Of a stretch of DNA of 64,000 bases, positions 39,766 through 49,791 are shown one piece after another. Each line of letters begins with the position of its first letter. The stretch's first letter is position 1. Source of the DNA: an unidentified bacterial endosymbiont (GTDB taxonomy: Bacteria > Pseudomonadota > Gammaproteobacteria > Enterobacterales > Enterobacteriaceae); contig NZ_OU963893.1 in assembly GCF_918797525.1 (NCBI RefSeq), forward strand, positions 3,348,001 to 3,412,000. Reading direction: 5' to 3'. The notes below the pieces were generated by a model that was not told the DNA's origin, did not search any database, and was given only the letters and a program-made list of their open reading frames with translations. The position numbers were made by a program, and so were the translations under genes.

Positions 39766-41532
39766 TTAATAGGTACGAATCTTCGGCGGGAACGCCGGAC
39801 GCAGTTTCGGTTCCATATTGACGCTACGACGCGTCATGGACTCCGACTCTGGCAGATACAGGGAATGGCACAGCCAGTTTTCGTCATCACGATCCGGGTA
39901 GTCGAAGCGGCTATGCGCGCCACGGCTCTCGGTACGAAAGTTTGCCGACACCGCAGTGGCGTAAGCGGTTTCCATCAGGTTATCCAGCTCCAGACACTCA
40001 ACGCGCTGGGTATTAAACTCGCTGGAGGTGTCGTCCAGACGGGCATTTTTCAGACGCTCGCGGATCGCTTTCAGCTGTTCAAGACCTTTGGCCATCGCGT
40101 CGCCTTCGCGGAATACCGAGAAGTTGTGCTGCATACATTCCTGCAGCGCTTTACGGATTTCCACCGGATCTTCACCGTTACGGTTGCCGTTCCAGCGGTT
40201 GAGACGCTCAAGAGAGGCGTCGATTTCGGCGTCGGTTGCGCCCAGCAGGTCGCCCTGTTCGGCAATTGACTCCTGCAGATGCAGACCCACCGCGCGGCCA
40301 AAGACCACCAGGTCCAGCAGGGAGTTGCCGCCCAGACGGTTTGCCCCGTGTACGGATACGCAGGCGATTTCACCCACCGCGAACAGGCCAGGGATCACCA
40401 CGTCTTCGCCCTGCGCGTTCACGGTCAGCGCCTGACCGGTCACTCTGGTCGGAATACCGCCCATCATGTAGTGGCAGGTTGGGATAACCGGAATCGGCTC
40501 TTTCACCGGGTCTACGTGAGCGAAGGTGCGGGACAGCTCAAGGATGCCCGGCAGACGGGATTCCAGAACCTCCTTACCGAGGTGGTCCAGTTTCAGCTTC
40601 GCGTGTGGACCCCATGGGCCGTCACAGCCGCGGCCTTCGCGGATTTCGATCATGATGGAACGCGCCACCACGTCACGACCCGCCAGGTCTTTCGCATTCG
40701 GGGCATAACGCTCCATGAAGCGCTCGCCGTGTTTGTTCAGCAGATACCCACCTTCACCGCGACAGCCTTCCGTTACCAGAACGCCCGCACCGGCGATACC
40801 GGTTGGGTGGAACTGCCACATCTCCATATCCTGCACCGGCACACCAGCGCGGATCGCCATACCCACGCCGTCACCAGTGTTGATGTGGGCATTGGTGGTG
40901 GACTGGTAGATACGGCCTGCACCGCCGGTCGCCAGCACGGTCGCGCGGGCTTTGAAGTAAACCACTTCACCGGTTTCGATACACAATGCGGTACATCCGA
41001 CCACAGCGCCATCGGCATTTTTTACCAGATCTAGCGCATACCATTCGGAAAAGATGGTGGTGTGGTTTTTCAGATTTTGCTGATACAGGGTGTGCAGCAG
41101 TGCGTGACCGGTACGGTCAGCCGCGGCCGCAGTACGTGCCGCCTGCTCGCCGCCAAAGTCTTTTGACTGGCCGCCAAACGGGCGTTGATAGATAGTGCCA
41201 TTCTCCAGACGGGAGAACGGCAGACCCATGTGGTCCAGTTCCAGAATCGCTTCTGGCCCGGTTTTACACATGTATTCAATAGCGTCCTGGTCACCGATAT
41301 AATCGGAACCTTTCACCGTGTCATACATGTGCCATTCCCAGTTATCTTCATGGGTATTACCCAGCGCCACGGTGATGCCACCCTGCGCGGATACGGTGTG
41401 GGAACGGGTCGGGAACACTTTAGAGAGCAGCGCACAGGTCTGGCCGCTCTGGGAAATTTGCAGCGCTGCGCGCATACCTGCGCCACCAGCACCAATCACT
41501 ACAGCATCAAATTCTCTGACTGGCAGTTTCAT
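39766..41532 (-). CDS. sdhA: Succinate dehydrogenase flavoprotein subunit
   Basis: Oxidises succinate to fumarate. The FAD-binding GAGGAGM motif is near residues 14-20, covalent flavin His45 lies in [11 protein letters not shown], and active-site [16 protein letters not shown] and HYMMGGIPT regions follow. The start at 41532 (MKLPVREF) gives 588 residues as in E. coli and shares one base with the sdhD stop. Confidence 0.98.
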   Translation of the reverse strand: MKLPVREFDAVVIGAGGAGMRAALQISQSGQTCALLSKVFPTRSHTVSAQGGITVALGNTHEDNWEWHMYDTVKGSDYIGDQDAIEYMCKTGPEAILELDHMGLPFSRLENGTIYQRPFGGQSKDFGGEQAARTAAAADRTGHALLHTLYQQNLKNHTTIFSEWYALDLVKNADGAVVGCTALCIETGEVVYFKARATVLATGGAGRIYQSTTNAHINTGDGVGMAIRAGVPVQDMEMWQFHPTGIAGAGVLVTEGCRGEGGYLLNKHGERFMERYAPNAKDLAGRDVVARSIMIEIREGRGCDGPWGPHAKLKLDHLGKEVLESRLPGILELSRTFAHVDPVKEPIPVIPTCHYMMGGIPTRVTGQALTVNAQGEDVVIPGLFAVGEIACVSVHGANRLGGNSLLDLVVFGRAVGLHLQESIAEQGDLLGATDAEIDASLERLNRWNGNRNGEDPVEIRKALQECMQHNFSVFREGDAMAKGLEQLKAIRERLKNARLDDTSSEFNTQRVECLELDNLMETAYATAVSANFRTESRGAHSRFDYPDRDDENWLCHSLYLPESESMTRRSVNMEPKLRPAFPPKIRTY

Positions 41533-41879
41533 TACACACCCCACACCACAACGAATCCATAAATAACGTAAACCACCAGGGCAACAACAATTACCAGCTG
41601 CAGTGGAAGGCGAATCGCCAGCGGTTTAACGTAATCGGTCAACACCTGCCACATGCCAATCCAGGCATGAATGAGGATAGAGAACAGCGCCAGCAGGGTG
41701 AACACTTTGGTGAAGGCCGATCCGAAGAAGCCACTCCAGATCTCCCATGTCAGCGTGCCGCTGGTGGCGAAGAAACCGATCATATAGATGATGTAAAGCG
41801 TAAGGACGATGGCGGTAGCGCGGACCAGAATGAAGTCATGTACGCCGTTGCGTCCTAATGCGGAGGCGTTGCTTACCAT
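41532..41879 (-). CDS. sdhD: Succinate dehydrogenase membrane subunit D
   Basis: A 115-residue, three-helix membrane anchor that forms the quinone and haem b site with SdhC. Segments [27 protein letters not shown] (haem-ligand His and quinone Tyr area) and the C-terminal helix are visible. It overlaps sdhC by seven bases. Confidence 0.97.
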   Translation of the reverse strand: MVSNASALGRNGVHDFILVRATAIVLTLYIIYMIGFFATSGTLTWEIWSGFFGSAFTKVFTLLALFSILIHAWIGMWQVLTDYVKPLAIRLPLQLVIVVALVVYVIYGFVVVWGV

Positions 41880-42262
41880 ACGAGAACTCCTGCGAGAAGT
41901 GAAAGCACGAGAGTCAATACAAATGAAATGTTAGCGGAGCGTTTCCCGGCTTCGAAGGTCTCTTCCAGATAGCCAAAGTCCATCATCATATGGCGAATAC
42001 CTACGACGACGTGGTAGGCCAGTGCCGTCAGAATGCCCCACATGATAAATTTCACAAACACGCTGTTCATAATGGCGGAGGCCTGGAGGAATCCTTCAGG
42101 GGATGAGAGGCTCGTTCCCAGTAACCACAGCAAAATACCCACCGCCACAAACGTAATCACACCCGATACGCGGTGCAAAATGGACGCTATTGCTGTTACA
42201 GGGAACCGGATCGTTTTGAGATCCAGATTGACAGGTCTTTGTTTTTTCACATTTCTTATCAT
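41873..42262 (-). CDS. sdhC: Succinate dehydrogenase cytochrome b556 subunit
   Basis: Membrane anchor with haem-ligand His84 in [11 protein letters not shown] and the SILHRVSGV quinone-site segment near residue 28. The start at 42262 (MIRNVKKQ) gives 129 residues as in E. coli. First gene of the long sdhCDAB-sucABCD operon, divergent from gltA. Confidence 0.97.
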   Translation of the reverse strand: MIRNVKKQRPVNLDLKTIRFPVTAIASILHRVSGVITFVAVGILLWLLGTSLSSPEGFLQASAIMNSVFVKFIMWGILTALAYHVVVGIRHMMMDFGYLEETFEAGKRSANISFVLTLVLSLLAGVLVW

Positions 42263-42499
42263 GAATAACGCCCACATGCTGTTCTTATTGTTTCCTTCCT
42301 CCGGACTGCGATGCGGGTCAAGCAGCGTTCATTATCTATAACTGCGCGTCATACAAAACATTGCTTCCAAATGCTGATACGACACGTTAAAACGCTGGGT
42401 GGCTCGGGATTGCAGGGTATTCCGGAGACCTGGCGGCAGTATAGGACGTTCACAAAATCATTACAATTAACCTACATACAGTTTGTCGGGTTTTCTCTG

Positions 42500-42522
42500 G
42501 AACAGTGATCAGGGTCACGATA
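42500..42522. promoter_or_regulatory. CRP-type site in the sdhC-gltA region
   Basis: GTGA-TCAGGG-TCAC (42505-42518) has the CRP half-site spacing and lies about 240 bp upstream of sdhC. CRP activates sdh in E. coli. Confidence 0.6.
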
Positions 42523-42600
42523 ACAACATATTTTTAATTTTTAATCATCTGATTTGACAAATGTTAAACAATATTGTTACAAACGTCATCAGAAAAGGCA

Positions 42601-42606
42601 TATAAT
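42601..42606 (+). promoter_or_regulatory. -10 element of a gltA promoter
   Basis: A perfect TATAAT about 310 bp upstream of gltA, with TTGTTA 21 bp upstream, a long spacing. Assignment rests on the resemblance of this stretch to the E. coli gltA promoter area. Confidence 0.5.
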
Positions 42607-42916
42607 GCGCAAAAGTTATGAGGTCATCCTTTCACCTGAGAAATAGTTATGCAACAGTGTGATGGTATTGACCGAAGTTATCAGGACAGTTATTAGTGGT
42701 ATACAGGTTTGAATAATTCGGGCTGCAAAAACACTGATTTGCTGTTATTTCACTGATATTTCATTCGTTTACCTGCAAGGCGCCATAGCTCTGTACCCTG
42801 GTTTCTCCTCGTGAGCTGAGCGGTAAGCCAAATAACAATCTGGTAACGGTGATTAACAGCTGAAGGCAAATCCGGTGAACAGCAGTCTTAAGCATAAGGC
42901 GCTAAGGAGACCGTAA

Positions 42917-44203
42917 ATGGCTGATACAAAGGCACAGCTCACCCTGGGTGGTGACACTGCTATTGAACTGGATGTGCTAAAAGGCACGCTCGGTCAGGAT
43001 GTTATTGATATCCGTACGCTGGGTTCCAAAGGAGTATTTACCTTTGACCCTGGATTTACCTCTACCGCATCTTGCGAATCCAAAATCACCTACATTGACG
43101 GTGACGAAGGTATCCTGCTCCATCGCGGCTTCCCCATCGATCAGTTAGCCACCGAGTCCAACTATCTTGAAGTGTGCTACATCCTGCTGAACGGCGAAAA
43201 TCCGACCCAAGCTGAATACGATGAATTTGTCACTACCGTAACTCGTCACACCATGATCCATGAGCAGATTACCCGTCTGTTCCATGCGTTCCGTCGTGAC
43301 TCTCACCCGATGGCGGTGATGTGCGGTATTACCGGTGCGCTGGCGGCGTTTTACCATGACTCTCTGGACGTGAATAATCCACGTCACCGTGATATCGCGG
43401 CGTTCCGTCTGCTGTCAAAAATGCCAACCATGGCAGCGATGTGCTACAAATACTCTATCGGTCAGCCGTTTGTTTACCCACGTAATGACCTCTCTTACGC
43501 AGGTAACTTCCTGCGCATGATGTTCTCCACGCCGTGCGAAGAGTATGTTGTCAACCCGGTGCTGGAACGCGCAATGGACCGTATCCTGATCCTGCACGCT
43601 GACCACGAACAGAACGCGTCGACCTCCACCGTTCGTACTGCAGGCTCGTCAGGCGCGAATCCGTTTGCCTGTATCGCTGCGGGTATCGCTTCCCTGTGGG
43701 GACCGGCGCACGGCGGCGCGAACGAAGCGGCGCTAAAGATGCTGGAAGAGATAAGCTCCGTTGAGCACATTCCTGAATTCGTGCGCCGCGCGAAAGACAA
43801 GAATGACTCCTTCCGCCTGATGGGCTTTGGTCACCGTGTTTACAAAAACTATGATCCCCGCGCAACCGTAATGCGTGAAACCTGCCATGCCGTACTGAAA
43901 GAGCTGGGCACGAAAGACGATCTGCTGGAAGTGGCCATGGAGCTGGAACACATCGCGCTTAACGACCCGTACTTCATCGAGAAGAAACTCTACCCGAACG
44001 TCGACTTTTACTCCGGCATTATCCTGAAAGCGATGGGCATTCCATCTTCCATGTTCACCGTCATTTTTGCCATGGCACGTACCGTGGGCTGGATTGCGCA
44101 CTGGAACGAAATGCACGGCGAAGGTATGAAAATCGCCCGTCCTCGTCAGCTGTATACCGGCTATGAGCAGCGCGATTTTAAGTCTGATATTAAAAATAAC
44201 TGA
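42917..44203 (+). CDS. gltA: Citrate synthase
   Basis: Condenses oxaloacetate and acetyl-CoA to citrate. The hexameric, NADH-inhibited Gram-negative type of 428 residues. Catalytic histidines lie in [12 protein letters not shown] and [14 protein letters not shown], and the catalytic Asp in NVDFYSG. AGGAG precedes the ATG. Monocistronic, divergent from sdhC, followed by a strong terminator. Confidence 0.98.
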   Translation: MADTKAQLTLGGDTAIELDVLKGTLGQDVIDIRTLGSKGVFTFDPGFTSTASCESKITYIDGDEGILLHRGFPIDQLATESNYLEVCYILLNGENPTQAEYDEFVTTVTRHTMIHEQITRLFHAFRRDSHPMAVMCGITGALAAFYHDSLDVNNPRHRDIAAFRLLSKMPTMAAMCYKYSIGQPFVYPRNDLSYAGNFLRMMFSTPCEEYVVNPVLERAMDRILILHADHEQNASTSTVRTAGSSGANPFACIAAGIASLWGPAHGGANEAALKMLEEISSVEHIPEFVRRAKDKNDSFRLMGFGHRVYKNYDPRATVMRETCHAVLKELGTKDDLLEVAMELEHIALNDPYFIEKKLYPNVDFYSGIILKAMGIPSSMFTVIFAMARTVGWIAHWNEMHGEGMKIARPRQLYTGYEQRDFKSDIKNN

Positions 44204-44250
44204 TGGGCGCGGCCTGACGCTCTCTCCCACGGGAGCGGCTGAAATCAGTA

Positions 44251-44283
44251 AAAACGGCAATGTGAGTTGCCGTTTTGCTTTTA
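44251..44283 (+). terminator. Terminator of gltA
   Basis: AAAACGGCAA / TTGCCGTTTT stem followed by GCTTTTTAT. Its 3' end touches the residual 3' end of the nei remnant. Confidence 0.88.
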
Positions 44284-44479
44284 TTTCTGACAGTGCAGGC
44301 ACCCGTAAAACGGTCCTGAAGAGATCGTCGTCTTCTCAATGGGTCACCGTCTGCCCCACCAGCTGTGATTCAAACGGTTTTAGTTGAGTAAAAGCAAACC
44401 AGACGTCGGTCAGGGGTTTACCCTTTATCGCCGCCTCCAGGCCATCCGCCGCATGGCGGATCTCCGGACCTTCAGGCAT
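44281..44479 (-). pseudogene. nei: nei (endonuclease VIII) remnant with internal deletion
   Basis: Intact Nei is a DNA glycosylase/AP lyase of about 263 residues that removes oxidised pyrimidines. Here the first 47 codons remain ([20 protein letters not shown] through VGQTVTH, with the catalytic Pro2-Glu3) and end in TGA at 44336-44338. Directly after, in a shifted frame, come the last 18 codons, EKTTISSGPFYGCLHCQK plus TAA, matching the C-terminal half of the zinc finger. About 200 internal codons, including the helix-two-turn-helix, are gone. Position next to pxpA matches E. coli. abrB, which lies between nei and gltA in E. coli, is also missing. No activity is expected. Confidence 0.88.
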
Positions 44480-44499
44480 TTTTTATCCTTTTCGTGAAT

Positions 44500-45237
44500 T
44501 CAGGCACTGACGCGAATACCCTGCTGCGCAAACGCCGCCCGCAAGCTGCGCGCAAACTGCAGCGCATGCTCGCCATCACCGTGTAAACAAACCGTCTCGG
44601 CCTTAACCGGCGCGCACGTGCCGTCAATCGCCGTGACACGCCCTGAACGCACCATCTCCAGCGTCTGAGCCAACGCCAATGCGTCATCGGTAATGAGCGC
44701 GCCAGGCTGCGTGCGAGGCACCAGGCTACCGTCCGGTTGATAGCCCCGGTCAGCGAACACCTCCTGACGAGTGGTTAACCCCAGGCGTTTGCCGGCGCGA
44801 ATAAGCTCGCTCCCGGCCAGACCAACAAGGATCAACTGTGGGTTGCAATCCTTCACCGCGCGGGCAATCGCCTCCGCCAGAATTGGGTCTTTTGCCGCCT
44901 GGTTATAAAGCATGCCGTGCGGCTTCACGTGGCGCATCTCGCCATTCTCCGCGCCAACAATCGCCGCCAGAGCGCCAATCTGGTAAAGCACCTGGGCATA
45001 AACCGTCTCAGGAGGAAGATCCATCGCCGTACGGCCAAAGTTCTCCCGATCGGGAAAACTTGGATGAGCGCCAATCGCCACAGCGTTTTTGACAGCATTG
45101 CGCACGCTCGCCAGCATGGTTTGCGCATCACCCGCGTGGAAACCGCAGGCGATGTTGACCGACGAAACCAGGGTCATCAGTTGCGCATCTGCCTCGCCGC
45201 CCTCACCCAGATCGGCGTTTAAATCAATCTTTACCAT
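44500..45237 (-). CDS. pxpA: 5-oxoprolinase subunit PxpA
   Basis: LamB/YcsF-family subunit of the prokaryotic 5-oxoprolinase PxpABC, which hydrolyses 5-oxoproline to glutamate with ATP. It begins [13 protein letters not shown] and includes [10 protein letters not shown] and [14 protein letters not shown] family motifs ([10 protein letters not shown] near the end). At 245 residues it matches E. coli YbgL. It overlaps pxpC by 14 bases. Confidence 0.95.
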   Translation of the reverse strand: MVKIDLNADLGEGGEADAQLMTLVSSVNIACGFHAGDAQTMLASVRNAVKNAVAIGAHPSFPDRENFGRTAMDLPPETVYAQVLYQIGALAAIVGAENGEMRHVKPHGMLYNQAAKDPILAEAIARAVKDCNPQLILVGLAGSELIRAGKRLGLTTRQEVFADRGYQPDGSLVPRTQPGALITDDALALAQTLEMVRSGRVTAIDGTCAPVKAETVCLHGDGEHALQFARSLRAAFAQQGIRVSA

Positions 45238-46156
45238 CGAGCCTCCAGGCCAGCTGCTCCAGATAACGCTGCTGATCCTGGCGCGCTTTCAGCGCCTCCT
45301 CCAGCGAACACTGCACGAAGTGAATCGGCTGACCGAGAGGAATTTGCGCCAGATGGTAGCGATCGGCTTCGATAATGCAGGCAATTCGCGGGTAACCACC
45401 GGTCGTCTGCGCGTCATTCATCAGAACAATGGGCTGCCCGTTACCCGGAACCTGAATAACCCCAGGCAGTAAGCCGTGGGAGAGCAGTTCCCGCTCAGTT
45501 GTTCGGGTCAGCGGTTGCCCCTGCAGGCGGTAACCCATGCGGTTACTCTGCGGGCTGATTTTCCACGGCGAGCGCCAGAAAGACTCCTTTGAGGCCTCAT
45601 CAAACTCATGATATTCCGGCCCCGGTAAGGCGCGGATGTGGTTTCCCCACAGCAGTTGCTTCACACCCTGCGTCGTCGCATAGTGCCGCGTTGAAGGCTT
45701 GATTGCCAGCCGATCGCCGTCGCGCAGTAAGCGTCCTTCATGTCCGCCAATGCCCGCTTTCTGATCGGTGCTGGATGAGCCCAGCACCTCCGGTACGTCA
45801 AGGCCACCCGCCACGGCAAGATAGCTACGTACTCCGTGCCGGGGAGGTTTAAGGGTCAGACGTTGCCCGGCTTTCGCCCGCAAGCGCCAGCCGGTCCACA
45901 CCGCTTTTCCCTCCAGCATGGCGTCACATCCGGCACCGGTTAAGGCAAACCAGGTCTCCTGGCTAAATTCGATCACGCACTGGCCGAGCGTAATTTCCAG
46001 CGCCGCCGTGCTGCCCGGATTGCCCACCAGCAGGTTAGCAATCTCTAGCGCCGGGCGGTCCAGCGCGCCGCAATAGCTGACGCCCGACTGGCGCATGCCA
46101 AAGCGACCGGCGTCCTGAACCGAAGTGTAAAGTCCTGCGCGAATCAGCGTTAACAT
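45224..46156 (-). CDS. pxpC: 5-oxoprolinase subunit PxpC
   Basis: Biotin-dependent carboxyltransferase-like (allophanate hydrolase subunit 2) fold, 310 residues. Conserved [16 protein letters not shown] at the start, [10 protein letters not shown], and [14 protein letters not shown] near the end. It works with PxpA and PxpB in 5-oxoproline cleavage. Overlaps both partners, so the three are translated together. Confidence 0.95.
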   Translation of the reverse strand: MLTLIRAGLYTSVQDAGRFGMRQSGVSYCGALDRPALEIANLLVGNPGSTAALEITLGQCVIEFSQETWFALTGAGCDAMLEGKAVWTGWRLRAKAGQRLTLKPPRHGVRSYLAVAGGLDVPEVLGSSSTDQKAGIGGHEGRLLRDGDRLAIKPSTRHYATTQGVKQLLWGNHIRALPGPEYHEFDEASKESFWRSPWKISPQSNRMGYRLQGQPLTRTTERELLSHGLLPGVIQVPGNGQPIVLMNDAQTTGGYPRIACIIEADRYHLAQIPLGQPIHFVQCSLEEALKARQDQQRYLEQLAWRLDGKD

Positions 46157-46806
46157 ACCCCCTCCTTCTGCGGGATAAAGCGAAGGGTGTCGCCCGGACG
46201 CAGAAGGATTGGCGCATCCTGGCGTGGTTCAAATAACGGCGTGCAGGTGTGCCCGATAAGCTGCCAGCCCCCCGGTGAAGCGAGCGGATAAATTCCCGTT
46301 TGCTCGCCACCAATCGCCACGGTGCCTGCCGGCACGCTCAGACGCGGCTCAGCCCGGCGCGGAGTATGCAACTGGGGCGATAGCCCGCCCAGATAGGGAA
46401 AACCCGGCTGAAAGCCCAAAAACCAGACGACATACTCGATTGAGCTGTGCAGCGCCACCACCTGCTTTTCGGTTAACCCACAGTGTGCGGCGACCACGCC
46501 GAGATCGGGGCCACTCTTGCCGCCGTAGACGACCGGGATCTCAACGGCCCTGGATTCCGGCTCCAGCGCCTCGCTCTCCTCCCACCAGCGCTGCAGACGT
46601 TCAATGGCATCCAGCGCCCCCGTGTGCGGGTTGCGCAGCACCACGGTGATATTATTCATACCCGGAATAGCTTCAATCACCCCCGGCATCTCCGGCAGGC
46701 GCTGGGCCAGCCGCCAGATACGCTTTTGCGTGGCAAGCGTCACCGGCGGCTCAAGCTCCAGAACCACGGCGGATTCACCCAGAAGATAACAACGCGCTCG
46801 CTGCAC
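46150..46806 (-). CDS. pxpB: 5-oxoprolinase subunit PxpB
   Basis: Cyclophilin-like (allophanate hydrolase subunit 1/KipI-type) subunit, 218 residues. Typical segments are [29 protein letters not shown] and [17 protein letters not shown]. It follows ybgI by 12 bp and precedes pxpC with a seven-base overlap. Confidence 0.95.
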   Translation of the reverse strand: MQRARCYLLGESAVVLELEPPVTLATQKRIWRLAQRLPEMPGVIEAIPGMNNITVVLRNPHTGALDAIERLQRWWEESEALEPESRAVEIPVVYGGKSGPDLGVVAAHCGLTEKQVVALHSSIEYVVWFLGFQPGFPYLGGLSPQLHTPRRAEPRLSVPAGTVAIGGEQTGIYPLASPGGWQLIGHTCTPLFEPRQDAPILLRPGDTLRFIPQKEGVC

Positions 46807-46818
46807 TCTGATACCTCG

Positions 46819-47562
46819 TCAGGCTGGGTTAGGGATATCAATAAAGGTGACATCCAGATCGGTATTTTCCGTCAGCCACTCGCTGAGGGCGCGAATACCG
46901 CCGCGCTCGGTAGCATGGTGGCCTGCCGCGTAAAAATGCAGCCCCTGCTCGCGGGCGGAGTGAACCGTCTTCTCGGAGACTTCACCGGTAATAAATGCGT
47001 CGACGCCGAAGCGCGCTGCACTGTCGATAAAGCCCTGGCCGCCACCGGTACACCAGGCGACACGCGTCACCTTATCGGGCCCCGTGTCCCCACACCACAG
47101 CGGGCGACGCCCCAGACGCGCTTCTATCCACGAGGCCAGTTCAAGCCCGGGAACCGGCATAGCCAGCTCGCCCCAGGACACCAGCGGCTCGATTTCCCCC
47201 ATGACCGTGATACCCAGCAGTTGCGCAAGCTGAACGTTATTTCCCAGTTCAGGGTGCGCGTCCAGCGGCAGATGGTACCCGTACAGGTTGATGTCATTTG
47301 CCAGCAGCGTTTTGAGACGGTTGCGCTTCATGCCGCGAATAATCGGTGATTCGTTTTTCCAGAAATAACCGTGGTGGACAATCACCGCATCGGCTTCCTG
47401 ACGTACCGCTTCATCCAGCAATGCCTGGCTTGCCGTCACGCCGGTGATGATTTTCTTCACCGTTTCACGTCCTTCCACCTGCAGGCCATTTGGCCCATAG
47501 TCGCTGAAGGAGGCGCTGTTGAGTTTTTCGTTAATCAGGCTTTCCAGTTCACTGTTTTTCAT
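46819..47562 (-). CDS. ybgI: YbgI, NIF3-family dinuclear metal protein
   Basis: Toroidal hexamer with a two-metal site in E. coli; enzymatic role unresolved. The metal-ligand histidines appear in VIVHHGYFWK, HLPLDAHPELG and the late YAAGHHATERGG. The start at 47562 (MKNSELE) gives 247 residues as in E. coli; the longer open frame lies inside phrB. Placed between phrB and pxpBCA. Confidence 0.95.
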   Translation of the reverse strand: MKNSELESLINEKLNSASFSDYGPNGLQVEGRETVKKIITGVTASQALLDEAVRQEADAVIVHHGYFWKNESPIIRGMKRNRLKTLLANDINLYGYHLPLDAHPELGNNVQLAQLLGITVMGEIEPLVSWGELAMPVPGLELASWIEARLGRRPLWCGDTGPDKVTRVAWCTGGGQGFIDSAARFGVDAFITGEVSEKTVHSAREQGLHFYAAGHHATERGGIRALSEWLTENTDLDVTFIDIPNPA

Positions 47563-47572
47563 CATCACTCCC

Positions 47573-48985
47573 TTATGTTTTACGGGCGGCTTCGTACGCC
47601 GCCAGCGTGGCGACGCGCGCCTGTTTATGGTCGACAATCGGACGAGGGTAATCAAGCGTCACGCTCTGTTTATCCGCCCATACCCACGGGTCGTGAATCG
47701 CTTTCGCGGGAACATCCTTAAGTTCAGGTACCCAGCGGCGGATGAACTCGCCTTCTGCATCAAATCGTTGTCCCTGGGTGGTCGGATTAAAAATGCGAAA
47801 ATAAGGTGCGGCATCGGTTCCGGTGGAGGCAGCCCACTGCCAGCCGCCGTTATTCGCGGCGAGATCGCCATCGATCAGCTGAGAAATAAAATAGCGCTCT
47901 CCGATTCGCCAGTCGATAAGCAGATCCTTCACCAGGAAGCTGGCGGCGATCATCCGCAGGCGGTTATGCATCCACCCGGTTTCATTAAGCTGCCGCATAG
48001 CCGCATCAACAATCGGGAAACCGGTGAGACCACGCTGCCATGCCTTAAGCCGCTTCTCATTCGACTGCCACTGTACATTATCAGTCCAACGAATGAAGGG
48101 CCGATGTTTACATAAATCAGGATGATAGGTCATCAGATGGCGATAAAACTCACGCCAGATAAGTTCATTCAGCCAGACAGAACCCGCGCCGCCGTCCAGC
48201 GCCTGCGGCTGTTCCGCCAGCAGACGATGCAGACACTGTCGCGCAGAGAGCATGCCCAGGGCTAAGCAGGCCGACAGACGGCTGGTGCCTTCAATCGCTG
48301 GAAAATCCCGACGCGCGTTGTAATCAGCCGCACCCTGCTTGCAGAACTGGCGCAGTTGGGCGATGGCCGCTTTTTCATTGGCGGGAAACAGGGTTTCATC
48401 AAACGTCTGCTGAGGGTAATCAAAGGCCAGTTGGGGCAGATCCGTTAAGGGCTCCCCTCTCACCGCAGGCGCGGCAACGCACTCCGGCAGCGCCTCTTTC
48501 AGGCGTTTGATAAAGGCATTTTTGAAGGGCGTAAACACTTTATACATTTCGTGGTTGCCGGTCATCACGCTGCCCGGCGGCAGCATGACGCTGTCATCAA
48601 ATCCTTCACAGACCACATCGTCCAGCACCTTCTCCAGTTGACGATCGCGCTGTTGCTCGTTGAATTCGTACTGGTAGTTATAGAAAAGATGCGTGACGTT
48701 ATGCTGCTCACACGTTTTCTGCACCATCCGGAGCTGTGCGGCAAAATCATCCACCTCTTTATAGATTAGCGGAATGCCTTTGTTAGCCAACGAATGTTGC
48801 AGATCATTCAGAGACGCGCTGAGTAATGCCGCTTGCCTGGGCGCCATGTCGTGCTGCTGCCACTGCTCAGGCGTGGCGATAAACAGGGCCAGCACATTGG
48901 CGTTTTTGGCGCGGCAGGCGGCCGCGAGTGCAATATTATCGTGAATGCGTAAATCCGCGCGAAACCAAACCATATAGGTGGGCAT
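47573..48985 (-). CDS. phrB: Deoxyribodipyrimidine photolyase
   Basis: Uses FAD and a methenyltetrahydrofolate antenna to repair UV cyclobutane dimers with blue light. N-terminal MPTYMVWFRADLRIHDN antenna domain, and the FAD-binding EFYRHLMTYHPDLCKHRPF, GWMHNRLRMIAASFL and NNGGWQWAASTGTDAAPYFRIFNP regions, of which the WQWAASTGTD core is diagnostic. It has 470 residues, two fewer than E. coli. ybgA, next to phr in E. coli, is absent here. Confidence 0.97.
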   Translation of the reverse strand: MPTYMVWFRADLRIHDNIALAAACRAKNANVLALFIATPEQWQQHDMAPRQAALLSASLNDLQHSLANKGIPLIYKEVDDFAAQLRMVQKTCEQHNVTHLFYNYQYEFNEQQRDRQLEKVLDDVVCEGFDDSVMLPPGSVMTGNHEMYKVFTPFKNAFIKRLKEALPECVAAPAVRGEPLTDLPQLAFDYPQQTFDETLFPANEKAAIAQLRQFCKQGAADYNARRDFPAIEGTSRLSACLALGMLSARQCLHRLLAEQPQALDGGAGSVWLNELIWREFYRHLMTYHPDLCKHRPFIRWTDNVQWQSNEKRLKAWQRGLTGFPIVDAAMRQLNETGWMHNRLRMIAASFLVKDLLIDWRIGERYFISQLIDGDLAANNGGWQWAASTGTDAAPYFRIFNPTTQGQRFDAEGEFIRRWVPELKDVPAKAIHDPWVWADKQSVTLDYPRPIVDHKQARVATLAAYEAARKT

Positions 48986-49086
48986 AAAACTCCAGGCAAT
49001 TGTCCATTATGTCCGTAAGGGCATGCAATAAAAGGATAAAGGCATGCATAGAACTACTTTGCCATGAAGTGTAGACGGGATGAAAT

Positions 49087-49163
49087 AAAAAAGGCCGCCC
49101 GAGGAGTAATGCCAGTCAGTTAAGCAACTGACCGGCATTACTCATTTCTGTTGGCGGTTTTTT
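49087..49163 (-). terminator. Composite nested hairpin terminator after ybfA
   Basis: Outer stem: AAAGGCCGCC pairs with GGCGGTTTTTT (with G·U pairs). Inside its loop lies a second hairpin, 49104-49143, with 17 of 18 bases paired around AAGC. T-tracts occur on both strands. It lies beyond the ybfA stop and upstream of phrB. Confidence 0.75.
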
Positions 49164-49185
49164 ATGGCCGTTTGCGATCTTAGTG

Positions 49186-49392
49186 TCAGTAAAAATCACA
49201 GGTCGCTTTTTCGGCCTGGTCCATCCACACCGGTTTCTCGCTGGTTTTCACCCAGACACGGTGCAGATAACTATAAAAACGTGCACGATCTCTCCAGAAA
49301 AGCATCACCGGCAGTGCCAGCACGCCAGCCACTACGGCGAAAGCGCGACGCATGAAAATGATGTGTGCCGGATACGCTTTATAAAGATCCAT
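49186..49392 (-). CDS. ybfA: YbfA, small membrane protein of unknown function
   Basis: A 68-residue protein matching E. coli YbfA across its length. One hydrophobic helix ([17 protein letters not shown]) is followed by the conserved [14 protein letters not shown] and [12 protein letters not shown] segments and the FY end. Divergent from kdpFABCDE as in E. coli. Function not established; an upstream GGGAG supports translation. Confidence 0.93.
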   Translation of the reverse strand: MDLYKAYPAHIIFMRRAFAVVAGVLALPVMLFWRDRARFYSYLHRVWVKTSEKPVWMDQAEKATCDFY

Positions 49393-49601
49393 ATTTTTCT
49401 CCCCTGTAGTTGGCCGGAAATCTGTTCCGGAAAATTTAAAATCTGTGGCCTGGATAAAATACTATCGCTTTGTGCGTAATTTTACTACTCATCCGACCAC
49501 TTATTTGCAGTCGTTTATTGATTATTTACATATTTAGCGTAATAAAGTTACAAAAAAGTTAAATATTTACTTAACAATAGTTAAATTGTGGGCATTGCCA
49601 T

Positions 49602-49619
49602 TTTTATACTTTTTTTACA
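49602..49619 (+). promoter_or_regulatory. KdpE-binding site upstream of kdpF
   Basis: TTTATACTTTTTTTACA, the T-rich element bound by phosphorylated KdpE in E. coli, about 83 bp before kdpF. Confidence 0.8.
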
Positions 49620-49701
49620 TCTCCAGTCCTGATTTTTGCGAAATCTTTGCGCCGTAAATCCTACCGTTAGCACCAATACAAATGTCACCCGGAGGTGGAT
49701 T

Positions 49702-49791
49702 GTGAGTGCAGGTCTGATTACCGGCATCGTGCTGGTGTTCCTGTTATTGGGTTATCTGGTTTATGCCCTGATTAATGCGGAGGCATTCTGA
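49702..49791 (+). CDS. kdpF: KdpF, small subunit of the Kdp K+-ATPase
   Basis: A 29-residue single-helix protein ([20 protein letters not shown] and a short tail ending NAEAF) that stabilises KdpABC. GTG start preceded by GGAGGTG. The stop TGA shares one base with the kdpA ATG. Confidence 0.96.
   Translation: MSAGLITGIVLVFLLLGYLVYALINAEAF

Larger units (their letters stand above)
42263..42916. other. sdhC-gltA divergent regulatory region
   Basis: About 650 bp without a supported gene. It contains a CRP-type palindrome, a TATAAT element facing gltA, and AT-rich TTAA-containing stretches fitting ArcA control known for both operons in E. coli. Confidence 0.7.

Noticed and set aside
42311..42508. 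65-codon plus-strand frame in the sdhC-gltA region
   Set aside because: Lies over promoter sequences, has no recognisable features and no convincing ribosome site.
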